Assembly: GCA_918797485.1 (NCBI GenBank)
Contig: CAKKNE010000003.1
Coordinates: 1,922,001 to 1,986,000 of the forward strand
From: Pelagomonas calceolata
Lineage: Eukaryota; Sar; Pelagophyceae; Pelagomonadales; Pelagomonadaceae
DNA length: 64,000 nucleotides
Direction of reading: 5' to 3'
A program made the translations under genes and the position numbers. The notes beneath the pieces were generated by a model that did no database searches, was not told where the DNA came from, and saw only the letters and a program-made list of their open reading frames with translations. This document shows, one piece after another, positions 44,961-54,265 of the stretch; within the stretch, counting starts at the first letter, position 1; every line of letters begins with the position of its first letter.

Positions 44961-46391
44961 CTATAACTCCCCCTCGACCGCGAACTCGTCCTCCTCCGTG
45001 ACTGCGGCCGCCACGACCGTCTCTGCCGCCTCCTTGAGCGCGTCCAAGCCATCCGGCGCCTCCTCACCTCCAGAGAACCGCCTCGCAATAGAACGAACAA
45101 ATAACGCCACCGCCGCGACCCCCAGCACCTGGAGCAACCGACCACCACACAGCCGATTCAACCGAGAATACCCAAGAATAAACGGCTTGAAAATCCCATG
45201 AATCTTCTTCGCGACCCCGACGAATTTTTTGAGCGTCTCGTCGTCGATGTTCTGCAAGGCTTGCACCTGCTGATCCAACTGCTCCTCGGTCAAGTTCGCG
45301 GCCATGGGAGACGACTTCATCATCTCCTTGATCATGGTCGGGTTCTGCTTCATCGCGCCGACCATTTCTTGCACGGCGTCCTCGTCGAGGGCTTCCATCA
45401 TCTTCGACGCGGCCTCCGCGTCCGGCGGTTTCCCCGCGGCCATGTCCTTGGCGAGCTGCTCCATGTCCCCGTTTGCGGCCATCTTCTTCGCGGCATTTTG
45501 GAGTTTAGCCTGTTGGTCGGGCGACATCTGCGAGACCATGCGCATCTGTTCTTCCAGCGCTTCCGGCGACATGCCCGCGAGTTGTTGCTGGGCCATCTTG
45601 ATCATCTCGGGGTTGGCCGCCATGGCCTCCATCTGGTCCGCACTGGCTTTTATCGCTTCGTCGGACAGGTTGGCCATGGCCGGGTTCATTTTACGAATGG
45701 TATCCGGGTCCATGTTCCGCATCGCCGCCGCTTGGGCCTTCAGTTGTTCCGGGTCGGCCTGGCTCATGGCCTCCATGCCCTTGCGCATCGTCGTCGCGTC
45801 GGGCAAGGCTACGGGTTCCTCTGTCGTCTCAAGTTTTGTTAGATTCGTTACTTTGAGGGCTAGCGTCTTGGACTCGGAGTCATCTAACAGTACCTTGACT
45901 CTTTCACCCTGGGGACCGACGACCGTACCCTGCTTGCCGTTGTGCTCGGCCGCGCCCTTCAGCGAATGCAATTCAACTCTATCACCTTTTCTATAGCCGC
46001 CAGCCATCGTAGGCTTGGCCATGCCACTCCTAGCTTGATTGACTTTGCGCGTCGCTTCTTTATGGTCCATGCCGCCCATCATCTGCATCGCGCTCTTCAT
46101 CATTTGTGGATTCGAGGCCTGTGTGGAAATCAAAACTTTACGGCGCGTTCACCGCTCGACGGACCACCCGACACACTGGTTGATTTCCACACAGGTCGCC
46201 ACCATCATCTCCATCTGCGTCGCCATCATGTCTAATTCTTGGTCGGACATATTGGCGAACTGCGGGTTCATCCGTCTTACGGTATTCTTGTCCATGTTCT
46301 TCATCATGCGCGCCTGCGCCTTCAGTTGTTCGGGGTCGGCGTCGGCCATCTGGCTCTGGGCGGCCTTCCACTCCTGTTCCGAGAAGTTCAT
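44961..46391 (-). CDS. STI1-repeat, tail-anchored protein (OEP61-like), two exons
   Basis: Exon 1 46391-46203 and exon 2 46118-44961 give 448 residues. The sequence is a series of STI1-type helical repeats rich in Met, Asn and Pro (DPEQLKAQARMMKNMDKNT, ASNPQMMKSAMQMMGGMD, NPEMIKMAQQQLAGMSPEAL, DEDAVQEMVGAMKQNPTMIK). An SH3/KOW-like module lies near residues 95-145 (GYRKGDRVELHSLKGAAEHN). One membrane segment near the end (LLQVLGVAAVALFVRSIARR) and an acidic tail suggest a tail anchor. STI1 repeats bind hydrophobic client segments; plant OEP61 is a chaperone receptor on ER/plastid membranes. The TPR domain of OEP61 is missing. The intron is a 76-bp introner plus 8 bases. Confidence 0.75.
46119..46194 (-). 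mobile_element. Introner element (76 bp) with perfect 15-bp inverted repeats
   Basis: The ends are CTGTGTGGAAATCAA (46119-46133) and its exact complement (46180-46194). On the minus strand the intron runs from GTGGCGAC (46202-46195) through the element to CACACAG and joins QMEMM to ASNPQMM in frame. The flanking 8-mers GTGGCGAC and GCCTCGAA agree at four of eight places, so a target duplication is not clear. The terminal repeat matches those of 10599-10754 (GTG.G/C..AAATCAA), marking one family. Confidence 0.85.
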
Positions 46392-47085
46392 CGTGCGAGT
46401 GTGACCGCGGCGACTTCCTTATGCGTGTGCGCGCGGCGCTGGCGGCGACTGGTGCTGTTGGCGTGCGACTGGCGTGTTGTGCGTGCGCTGACGACGGCTG
46501 AGTCTCGCGCTGCGGTCCTCAAGTGCTCGCACAATGCAATGTGCAAGGGTCTCCTGAGCGGTGCTAAGTATCGTCGGCGCTGTCGCAGTTCTCGCTGCGT
46601 GCTTGCTGCGAGTCGGCTCTACGTTACCGAATGTGAACCGCAGCGATTTAGGCACGTATCGCGGTCGTCGTCGCGAGAGACAACGCGGCCGAACTCTAGA
46701 GTCCTTGTGACTCTAGTGATCAGCCCCTCCGGAGTCGTCCACCGGCGCCCGAGGCGTCGGGAACGCCGCCCCAGAAGCATGGATCAAGCTCCGAGCGCGG
46801 CGCCGGGTCGGGACATCCCGCTTGGCGCTGCAAAGCAGCACTGCCCAGCACGTAGGAAGCGGGGCAGCACGAGCGGAACGCCCGCGGGAGCGACCGAGGA
46901 GAGGCTCGGACACGCACGGCGCGAACTGACACCGCGGCGTGCGGCTCAGCTCTGAGCAGAGGCAGCCCAAGCCAGAGGCAGCCCCACACACGCCGCGGCA
47001 GCGGCCGATCAGGCGAAGCGACGCCGAGGACGCGGCGCAAGAGGACCGCCCAACCGCACAAAGCTAGAGAGCCAGACCAAGGACC
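46392..47085. promoter_or_regulatory. Long divergent intergene with a variant CTAG palindrome
   Basis: 694 bases between the STI1-repeat and IQ-WW genes. CTAGAGTC and GACTCTAG (46696-46716) form an 8-bp inverted repeat with a 5-base spacer; it has CTAG arms but not the GCTAGYG consensus. GAGGCAGCC occurs twice near 46965-46985. No gene is supported; small open frames here are low-complexity. Confidence 0.4.
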
Positions 47086-49848
47086 ATGGGCACGCGCGCC
47101 GAGGACGCGGCGATGTACGCCAAGTCCCGGAAGGTCACGTCAGGCCTGAACAGTGCCATCCGGAACCTCGAAAAGAGAATCAAGGACATCGACGAGATCT
47201 CCGGCGAGCTGGGCTACGACATGGCCTACGAGAAGTTGTTACAACAGCCCGAGTTCGCCGACGAGGCCCAAGCTAGGATCGACGCCGAAAAGCAGAAGAT
47301 GCAGCGTATTAGGGATGTGCGACGGAGGAAGGCCGAGGCCTACCGGAAGAAGAAGGACGCCGAGGAGGCGGCGAAGAAGCCTGCTCCTAAGGTGAGAAAG
47401 AAGAAGAAACGTAGGATGATTGGTGCGGCTGGTAGTGGAGCTGTGGCTTCGAGAAAACTGAAGGAGCGGAGCGAGGACGCGGCTCAGCTTGTGCTTGGTA
47501 TGGAGAATAGCAATGCGGAGCCCTTGGAGGCGCCGGCACCCATTGAAGTGCCCTCATCTCCCATCAATGTTGACGACCCCCTCACGCAAGCCTTTTTTAG
47601 TGGAGAACCTCCTGTCCCAAAGAGAAGGCCGAAGATGGCCCAACCAAAAAAGACGCACTACGACCGGACGCGAAGACCTAGATCTGCGGCATTCAGGATA
47701 ATTGCCAACGACAACCCGTTCAGTAATGTGGACGAGCTGTTCGCGGCGGAGGCCGAGCGGCAAAAGCAGCAGTCGGACAAGATGAAAAGATTGGCGAGCC
47801 CGTGGGGCATTCTGGATAGCGATCCGCGAGCGGGCCGACCTTCCTCGGCACCGCATCATCGACCGAAGCCTCTACCGTTGGCGACGCTAGGCAAAGGAGC
47901 TTCTGAAGTTGTGGAAACTCTTAGGGCAGTGGTAGAATTCCGGAGGAAGACCAAGAAGTACGGCCCCGTGCTTGTGAGTGTCGGTAGAAAAGACTCGCCT
48001 CGTAGAAGGACCTATGACGACTTGCACGCGCAAGCGCCGGCACCCGCACGAGGCCGACCACGACGGCGGAAGAGCGCTCCGGCCACGCCAGAACGACCGC
48101 AGACCGCCTCGCAAAAAAGGCTGCAGGAACGCTTCGACTCCCTGTCAAGGCCCAAGTCCGCTCCTGCCCAGAGATCGCCCTCACCTTCATCAAAATATGC
48201 GCCCTGGGACAATTCATCGGGATGGGACACCATACTGAGAAGACCAGTATCGCCACCACCGCACCAGGCCCCAAATCCCGAGGGCTGGTGCCCGAACGAC
48301 AAGGCCTTTGTCCACGTCACTCATGAGGTGACCATGCTCGGTGGGAGGAAACCTTTGAGACATCCGGTGTGGATCCGCGTGAAGATCACGGAGGTGCGCG
48401 AGTCGGTGAATGAGGTGGACGAGCGCGTCGTCCCGCGGGGCATGCTCATCCTCACCTGTCGCACACAACGTTCTAGGAAGTTAGAATTACCGAAGGAGTA
48501 CTGGCGGCCCTTCGACATCGACGCTCGACGCGTCGTTCGGAAAGTACCTTCCGAGTTAATTGATACGGGGAAACGGCCGCCGTACCGGGGCAAGCCAATA
48601 CCTCGAGTGCAGCCCGTCGGCCCCGGCGAGCCAATTCCGGAGCCGTCGGAATCAGAACCCGAGCCCGAGCCCGAGCCCGAGCCCGTGAAGAAGCCGGGCA
48701 TGCTCTCGAAGATGGGCCAATCGGCTCGTAGCCTCTCCCCGGTGAACGCCGCCGCCGCGACGCACTCCGCGGGCAAGGCGGCCGCTTCATCAGCAGTGTC
48801 CGCCGCGAAGAGCGTGCACGGCGGCATGAAGAGCATGCACGGCGGCCTGAAGAAAGGATTAGGGAGCATGGGGTCTTCCATGCGGAACCTCGGGGGGAGT
48901 ATGAGTCCCCCCAAGATGCCGTCGTTCAAACGGCCGTCTTCGCCCTTCGGGCGCAAATCACCTACGCCCGTCGAGGAGGCTCCTTCGGAAGAGCCAGAGG
49001 TCAACGAGCGGACCGTGGTGTTTAGTCCGGAGCCGGAGGCGGCGCCGGCGCCGGAGCCGGAACCTGAAGTGGCGCCAGAACCCGCGGCGGAACCCGCCAT
49101 CCCGGAGACGGACGAGACGCACCTCGCGGCCGCCAAGCTCCAGGCCTCCGTGCGCGGCCGCAACGCCCGCAAGAAGACGAAGCGGCGGAAGGGTCCCCGA
49201 GATTCCGCCGCGATCCGCCAGGAGATCGCGGAGCTTGACGAAGAGGGTTTTCGCGAGGACGCGGCGCGCAACGCGCAAGCCGCGAAAATCCAGGCGCGCA
49301 TCCGCGGGCGCAAGGCGCGCCGCGAGGCGGCTCCAAAACGTGCAGCTTTGCAGCGGGCCCGGGCCGACGCGCGGGCGCTCGCCGATAAAGTGGCTGCCTT
49401 GGAGGCGGAAAACGCGCGCCTGCGCCGGGCGGCGTCGCCGGAACCCGCGAAGACGCCGAATACGGAGGACGACTGGGAACAGTGCGTCGACGAGGCGACC
49501 GGCCACACGTACTACTATAGCTCGAGCCGCGACGCTTCGCGGTGGGAAGTTCCGTCGGCGTGGAAGGAGGGCGGCCCCAAGGACGACTGGGAGCAGTGCG
49601 TCACCGACGAGGGCCACACGTACTATTTTTCCGCCTCTAGGAACGCCAGCGTATGGGACGCGCCGCGCGCCGCGAAGACCCCGTCGGACAAGCGCACGCC
49701 GCGCCGCTGGACGCCGTCGACCCAGAAACGGCCGACGCCGGCGCCGCGGTCGCCGGGCACGCAGCTCTTCGCCGTCCCAGAAGCGGTCACGCCGTCGGAC
49801 GACTACGAGTCCGAAGCATTCGACGACTACGAAACGCCGAGTAAATGA
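47086..49848 (+). CDS. IQ-motif and WW-domain protein
   Basis: 920 residues, intronless. The N-terminal 100 residues are a charged coiled coil (SGLNSAIRNLEKRIKDIDEI, DVRRRKAEAYRKKKDAEEAA). A long, disordered, Pro/Ser/Arg-rich middle has repeated RRPRSAAF / RPKSAPAQRS elements. A more folded segment near 420-500 (VHVTHEVTMLGGRKPLRHPV, WIRVKITEVRESVNEVDERV) follows. Near 680-760 are two IQ motifs (AAKLQASVRGRNARKKTKR, AAKIQARIRGRKARREA) that would bind calmodulin. Then come a coiled coil and two WW domains (DDWEQCVDEATGHTYYYSSS, DDWEQCVTDEGHTYYFSASR), which bind Pro-rich peptides. It looks like a cytoskeletal or ciliary scaffold; this is inference. Confidence 0.75.
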   Translation: MGTRAEDAAMYAKSRKVTSGLNSAIRNLEKRIKDIDEISGELGYDMAYEKLLQQPEFADEAQARIDAEKQKMQRIRDVRRRKAEAYRKKKDAEEAAKKPAPKVRKKKKRRMIGAAGSGAVASRKLKERSEDAAQLVLGMENSNAEPLEAPAPIEVPSSPINVDDPLTQAFFSGEPPVPKRRPKMAQPKKTHYDRTRRPRSAAFRIIANDNPFSNVDELFAAEAERQKQQSDKMKRLASPWGILDSDPRAGRPSSAPHHRPKPLPLATLGKGASEVVETLRAVVEFRRKTKKYGPVLVSVGRKDSPRRRTYDDLHAQAPAPARGRPRRRKSAPATPERPQTASQKRLQERFDSLSRPKSAPAQRSPSPSSKYAPWDNSSGWDTILRRPVSPPPHQAPNPEGWCPNDKAFVHVTHEVTMLGGRKPLRHPVWIRVKITEVRESVNEVDERVVPRGMLILTCRTQRSRKLELPKEYWRPFDIDARRVVRKVPSELIDTGKRPPYRGKPIPRVQPVGPGEPIPEPSESEPEPEPEPEPVKKPGMLSKMGQSARSLSPVNAAAATHSAGKAAASSAVSAAKSVHGGMKSMHGGLKKGLGSMGSSMRNLGGSMSPPKMPSFKRPSSPFGRKSPTPVEEAPSEEPEVNERTVVFSPEPEAAPAPEPEPEVAPEPAAEPAIPETDETHLAAAKLQASVRGRNARKKTKRRKGPRDSAAIRQEIAELDEEGFREDAARNAQAAKIQARIRGRKARREAAPKRAALQRARADARALADKVAALEAENARLRRAASPEPAKTPNTEDDWEQCVDEATGHTYYYSSSRDASRWEVPSAWKEGGPKDDWEQCVTDEGHTYYFSASRNASVWDAPRAAKTPSDKRTPRRWTPSTQKRPTPAPRSPGTQLFAVPEAVTPSDDYESEAFDDYETPSK

Positions 49849-49881
49849 AGTATAGACAACTCTAGAGGACAAGCACATTCG

Positions 49882-50691
49882 TTAGTAGAAGCCTACGTGA
49901 AACGAGAACTCGAGGAAGCGCGCCACGAGCTCCGGCGGAACGAGATGCGTGAACTTTGGTGCGAATATCGCCAGGAGCTGCGTGAGGTGCGCTTTCTCGT
50001 ACGCCTTGAAGCCGCCCGCTGCATCTATTTTCAGCAAGTAGGGGTCTGTCCGGTGAGTCTCGTCGTAATAACTATTCTCACCATAGGGGTGAATTGGCAG
50101 AATCGAGCCTGCCCGCAGTAATAGCGGCCAGATGCGGCGTCGATTATAGTTGATTGCCATCTGCATGACGGTCTTTCTACCCCATTTTGGCGGGTTCGCG
50201 TCCGCGCCCGCCTTGAGAAGCATTTCGATGATGGCATAGGACCCACTTGCATATCTTTGATCAACAAACACGGCCATGACCAATGCCGACCAGGTGCGCT
50301 CATCATCTGGATTTTCAATCGGGATTAACGCATTAGCGTCGGCGCCGGCAGATAGTAAAATTTTGGCAACTTCCGGATTGCCTCGCAAAGCTGCGTACAT
50401 GAGCGGTGTCAAATTCGCAGAAGAGTCAGAGCCCGGGTTTCCCGGAACCCCCGCCTCCAGCGAAGCCCCGCGCGCGAGCAACAATCTGACACAGGCGACC
50501 CGGTCCTCGAGCGGAACAACTTTGTCAGCTTCCCCGCGACACACCAGCTGTAGAGGCGTAAGGTTTGGGTAGGGTTCCGTATAATCGACGGCGACGCCCC
50601 TCGATAAGAGCTCGCGCAGTGCGTCTACGTCGCAGTCAAGCGCAGCTAGTGAAATCTCTGGAATCTCTACGCCTTCACCGGCCGCCGCCAT
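49882..50691 (-). CDS. Ankyrin-repeat protein
   Basis: 269 residues from the ATG at 50691 (MAAAGEGVEIPEISL); upstream in-frame codons run only to a GTG. About five ankyrin repeats are visible (DVDALRELLSRGVAVDYTEP, NLTPLQLVCRGEADKVV, NLTPLMYAALRGNPEVAKIL, LSAGADANALIPI, IIEMLLKAGADANPPKWG). The C-terminal 50 residues (KIDAAGGFKAYEKAH, FLEFSFHVGFY) form a family-specific tail also found in the fragment at 35835-36035. Ankyrin repeats bind other proteins; the partner is unknown. The AAAACGGGTTTT motif lies 102 bases upstream. Confidence 0.8.
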   Translation of the reverse strand: MAAAGEGVEIPEISLAALDCDVDALRELLSRGVAVDYTEPYPNLTPLQLVCRGEADKVVPLEDRVACVRLLLARGASLEAGVPGNPGSDSSANLTPLMYAALRGNPEVAKILLSAGADANALIPIENPDDERTWSALVMAVFVDQRYASGSYAIIEMLLKAGADANPPKWGRKTVMQMAINYNRRRIWPLLLRAGSILPIHPYGENSYYDETHRTDPYLLKIDAAGGFKAYEKAHLTQLLAIFAPKFTHLVPPELVARFLEFSFHVGFY

Positions 50692-50792
50692 GAATGGTCG
50701 CAAGTCGATTAAACAAGAACAGGGAGATTTCTGGGAAGACTGTCTATTGGGGTCCTGTTTGCGGCCGTTCACACGCGCGACTTGCGAGCCCT

Positions 50793-50810
50793 GGTCAAAA
50801 CGGGTTTTAC
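50793..50810. promoter_or_regulatory. AAAACGGGTTTT motif upstream of ankyrin gene
   Basis: GGTCAAAACGGGTTTTAC is almost identical to the copy at 41538-41555 (GGTCAAAACGGGTTTCC on the minus strand). It sits in the gap between two minus-strand genes, 102 bases upstream of the ankyrin ATG. Confidence 0.4.
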
Positions 50811-50847
50811 GCGATTTTGATGGACATATCTAGACAGACAAAGCACA

Positions 50848-52188
50848 TTAGTCGCGTTGCTTCAAGCTACCAACGGACTCCACAGCCCGCGCAACATCTT
50901 GCAAAGGTAGCGACTTCTCGGAAAACCGCGCGCACTTGGCGAGCCGCGATCCCAAACAACCCTCGATCGCCGCGAGGTAGGCCAAATCGGACTGCGTGAT
51001 CAGCGACACGGCGAGGCCGTGGTGCCCGTTGCGCGCGCACCGCCCGACGCGGTGGATGTAGTCGTCGGGGTCGCGCGGCACGTCGAAATTGATCACGAGG
51101 TCGATGGCCGGCAAATCCAGGCCCCGCGACGCGACGTCCGTGCACACTAAAATTTGCGAGCGCCGCTGCTGGAACGCTTCCAAAGCTTTGGTCCGGTCGT
51201 ACTGCGGCAGCTGCGAGTGCAGCGCGCGCGCGTCTATCGATTGATGCGCCAACACGGCGTGGACCTCATGGACCCGTCGGCACGTCTGCGCGAAGACGAG
51301 AGCGCTCCGAGGCCGCCAGTCGCGGTCGGCGGGCGTGCCCCGTGATTCCTCGTCGCGCTTGTCGGCGAGGTCGAAGCCGAGTAAAACTTGGGCTAGATGC
51401 GCTAATTTCACGCGCTTCGGGCAGAAGACGTATTCTTGTACTAAAGTTTTGGGGATACTTGCTTTCGAGCCTTCGACCTTGATGCATTTTAATGCTCCTG
51501 AAAACGTTTCGAGCGGCTTGGTCGATGTCGCCGAGTAGAGGAGGACCTGCGGCTTCTTCAGGGCTCCAAACACGGCTTTGACGTCGTCCCGCGCGTTCTC
51601 CAAGAGTCTATCAGCTTCATCTAGCACGAGGCAGCGCAAATTACCAATCATCTCCCGCAGACCGCTATCAAGACATTCCACTAATCTCCCGGGCGTGCCC
51701 ACGACGATGTGCGGCCGTTGGTTTGTTAATTCAAGCGACTGGCGCACGACGTCCTCGCCCCCGATGACGCATTGCACGCGCAGCTTTTGCGCCTCGCCAA
51801 TGATCCTCAGGAACTTGGCGATCTGCGCCGCGAGCTCTCGACTTGGCGTCAATATTAATGAAAAAACACCGTAGGGGTCCTCGAAGAGTCTGTGGAGTAT
51901 CGGTAGCGAGAAGGCCGCGGTCTTGCCGGATCCAGTTTCTGCTAAGCCGAGCACGTTGCTTCCTGCCAACGCCGGCGGGATGGCGAGGCGCTGGATGGCG
52001 CTCGGCCGCTTTAGGCCGAGTGCGTCGCAGGCCTGGACGAGCCAGCCCGCTAATCCTAAGTCGCCGAAGGTCAGGACCGGCTTGTCCGGCTGCTTGTGCT
52101 CTGGCGCGGCGGCGGCGGGCGGCGTCACAGCCTTGTCGGGCGGCGCGACTTTTGCTTTCTTCTTGCGTCGCTTGAACAGATCGTTCAT
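50848..52188 (-). CDS. DDX49: DEAD-box RNA helicase, DDX49/Dbp8 type
   Basis: 446 residues with all helicase motifs: Q-motif (LGLKRPSAIQRLAIPPALAG), I AETGSGKT, Ia PSRELAAQ, Ib TPGR, II DEAD (LVLDEADRLLENARDD), III SAT, IV ALVFAQTCRR, V TDVASRGLDLPAIDLVINFD and VI HRVGRCARNG. The compact size and the short basic N-terminus (FKRRKKKAKV) fit DDX49/Dbp8, which unwinds RNA during early 40S ribosome assembly in the nucleolus. It is divergent from the EF-hand membrane-protein gene. Confidence 0.88.
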   Translation of the reverse strand: MNDLFKRRKKKAKVAPPDKAVTPPAAAAPEHKQPDKPVLTFGDLGLAGWLVQACDALGLKRPSAIQRLAIPPALAGSNVLGLAETGSGKTAAFSLPILHRLFEDPYGVFSLILTPSRELAAQIAKFLRIIGEAQKLRVQCVIGGEDVVRQSLELTNQRPHIVVGTPGRLVECLDSGLREMIGNLRCLVLDEADRLLENARDDVKAVFGALKKPQVLLYSATSTKPLETFSGALKCIKVEGSKASIPKTLVQEYVFCPKRVKLAHLAQVLLGFDLADKRDEESRGTPADRDWRPRSALVFAQTCRRVHEVHAVLAHQSIDARALHSQLPQYDRTKALEAFQQRRSQILVCTDVASRGLDLPAIDLVINFDVPRDPDDYIHRVGRCARNGHHGLAVSLITQSDLAYLAAIEGCLGSRLAKCARFSEKSLPLQDVARAVESVGSLKQRD

Positions 52189-52380
52189 TTTTTACTCGCG
52201 TTGGCCAGAGCAGGTGAGGTGCTGCAGTGTGCAGCAGTCCTGATATCGATTTTAACGGCAGTAGCAGTCGACAGCTGTCCTCAGCGGAATCACAGAGATG
52301 CTCCGCACAGCAATGCAAAGCGGCAAACTTACCTATGCGAGTTGCACGCCCACTAGAACGCCACGCCAAAAAATAATCGA

Positions 52381-52403
52381 GCTAGCGTTCTGTAAGACAC
52401 TAG
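52381..52403. promoter_or_regulatory. CTAG palindrome between helicase and EF-hand genes
   Basis: GCTAGCGTTCTGTAAGACACTAG, read as GCTAGCG arm, spacer, and GTAAGACACTAG arm. It is 192 bases before the helicase ATG and 92 bases before the ATG at 52496. Confidence 0.65.
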
Positions 52404-52495
52404 GAATCTAGGCATCGTGTGCGGCGGGCTGCCTCCAGGCTTCCTTCCCCGAGACTAGACCTGCGCCACGCATCGCGGGAGGGGCGAGGGCAGCC

Positions 52496-54265
52496 ATGCT
52501 GTCGATCACGCTGCCCGCCGGCGCCGTGCCCGGGACCGTCGTCCGGGCGCCGGACGGGCGCGGGGGGACGGTGCAGGTGCAGCTGCCGCACGGCTGCGCG
52601 CCCGGGGCGACGGTGCAGGTGCCGCTGCCGGCCGCGCCGGCCGCGCCGGTCGTCGCGCCCGTCGCGCCGATCGCGCCGATCGCGCCCGTCGCGCCCGTCC
52701 TGCCGGTCGCGCCCGTCCTGCCGGTCGCGCCCGCGCCCGCGCCGGCGCCCGCGGGAACCGACTTGACGGCGGAGCAGCGCGCCGCGCTGGATGCGTTCGC
52801 CGCCATGGACGCGGACGGCGACGGCGAACTGACCGCCGACGAGATATACCAGGCGCTCTCGAAGAATGACGCGGACGTGACCCTCGCGCGCGTCCAGGAG
52901 ATTGTTGCCAAGGCCGACGCCGACGGCAACGGCACCGTGTCTCGCCAGGAGTACCTCGACGCGGTCGCCGCTGACATCGTTCCGGGAAGCTGGCTCGGCG
53001 GCCTCGGCCGGCGCCTGGGCGCGCTCTTCGCCGAGCCGGCGGCCGCGGCGGCCGCCGCGCCGCCACGCGAGGAGGCGACGCCCCCGCCGCCGCCGGACCC
53101 CGCGTCGCCGGCGGTCGTCGTGACCGAGCCCGAGCCCGCGGTGGCACCGGACCCCGCGTCCCCGGTCGTCGCGGCCGAGCCCGCGGCGGCAGGCAAACCG
53201 GGGCGGAAGCTGTCGCTCAAGGAGAAGGCGGCTAGAAAGAAGAAGCAGCTCGGGAAGGCCGCCGCCCGCGCGAAGGAGGCGGCGCTGGAGACGACGCGCA
53301 TCAAGGACCCCTTCGTCGAGCGCCTCTTCGACGGGTGCGTCGTCTGGTCGCAGGACTGGAAGCGGGACCTCTGGCTCTACCTCAAGACCGAGAATCCCTT
53401 CATCTCGACGCTGTTCTCGCACCCGGACCACCCGTACAGCCCGGCGGAGCGCCGGACCGGCCTCGTGCTCGCGACCTTATATGCGATCGGCATAGCCTTT
53501 ATTTTTGAGGCGAATGCCGCGAACGCCAGAACCGCGTTGATTCGGGCTTTGATCATCGGAGGCATGCTCAACTGGTTCTTCGACTACTTCTACAAGTACT
53601 CGGTCGAGTGCCCGTGCGTGCAGCGGGACTCGGCCGCCTGCGTCAAGTGGTGCGCCGAAAAGTTCGGACAGTGCATCTGCCTGATCATGACCACGATCGC
53701 CGGGGCGATCCTCTTGAACGGGATTATCTTTATGACGCACCCAAAGGAACGGACAGACGGGAGCAAAAAAGGATCGGTCGGCGCCGCCTTCTGGAAGTTC
53801 GCGGTGGGTATGCTTGAATCCATCCTCTTCTACTCGCTCGTCTGTTCGTGCGTCGAGTTCGCGATCGCCCGCCGCGGCCAGATGAAGCCCGCGGACCCGA
53901 AGAAGCTCCCGGTCTGGTCCGGCAAGAAGCGCGTCCGGGGCCTTTGCGGCTGCGGGTGGAAGAGCCCGCCGGGCGAGCTCTGGCTCAAGTGGGTCGGCGA
54001 GGACAAGGGCTTCGAGGACCTCCCGCCGCGCCCCCCCACCTACTTCATCAAGCCGGGCCGCTGCTACGCCTGCTGCGCCTGCTTGAACTGCTGCTGCGTC
54101 TGCTGCGCCACGGGCGTCGCCACGTGGCTCGCGCGGCGCGAGACGGGCGACGCGGGCGTCGACGCGACCGACGAGCGCACGCTGGCCAAATACAAGTACC
54201 TCGCCGTCTACGGCGAGGACGCGCGCGACCGGACCGACGTCGAGGCTCCCGCGGCACCGGCGTAG
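52496..54265 (+). CDS. EF-hand polytopic membrane protein
   Basis: 589 residues. The N-terminus has two beta-type repeats (ITLPAGAVPGTVVRAPDG, VQLPHGCAPGATVQVPLP), then a Val/Ala/Pro low-complexity run (52623-52755). Two EF-hands follow: FAAMDADGDGELTADEI and VAKADADGNGTVSRQEY. After another Ala/Pro linker and a basic helix, the C-terminal 270 residues carry about four membrane segments (RRTGLVLATLYAIGIAFIF, ALIRALIIGGMLNWFFDYF, CICLIMTTIAGAILLNGIIF, FWKFAVGMLESILFYSLVC) and a Cys cluster (CYACCACLNCCCVCCATGV). The segment PFISTLFSHPDHPYSPAERR recalls the start of the polycystin-1 membrane region, but only weakly. Likely a calcium-responsive membrane protein. Confidence 0.7.
   Translation: MLSITLPAGAVPGTVVRAPDGRGGTVQVQLPHGCAPGATVQVPLPAAPAAPVVAPVAPIAPIAPVAPVLPVAPVLPVAPAPAPAPAGTDLTAEQRAALDAFAAMDADGDGELTADEIYQALSKNDADVTLARVQEIVAKADADGNGTVSRQEYLDAVAADIVPGSWLGGLGRRLGALFAEPAAAAAAAPPREEATPPPPPDPASPAVVVTEPEPAVAPDPASPVVAAEPAAAGKPGRKLSLKEKAARKKKQLGKAAARAKEAALETTRIKDPFVERLFDGCVVWSQDWKRDLWLYLKTENPFISTLFSHPDHPYSPAERRTGLVLATLYAIGIAFIFEANAANARTALIRALIIGGMLNWFFDYFYKYSVECPCVQRDSAACVKWCAEKFGQCICLIMTTIAGAILLNGIIFMTHPKERTDGSKKGSVGAAFWKFAVGMLESILFYSLVCSCVEFAIARRGQMKPADPKKLPVWSGKKRVRGLCGCGWKSPPGELWLKWVGEDKGFEDLPPRPPTYFIKPGRCYACCACLNCCCVCCATGVATWLARRETGDAGVDATDERTLAKYKYLAVYGEDARDRTDVEAPAAPA

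Noticed and set aside
46713-47061. Minus-strand Cys/Arg/Pro-rich ORFs in the long divergent gap
   Set aside because: They lie within the probable promoter of the IQ-WW gene and are low-complexity products of GC-rich DNA.
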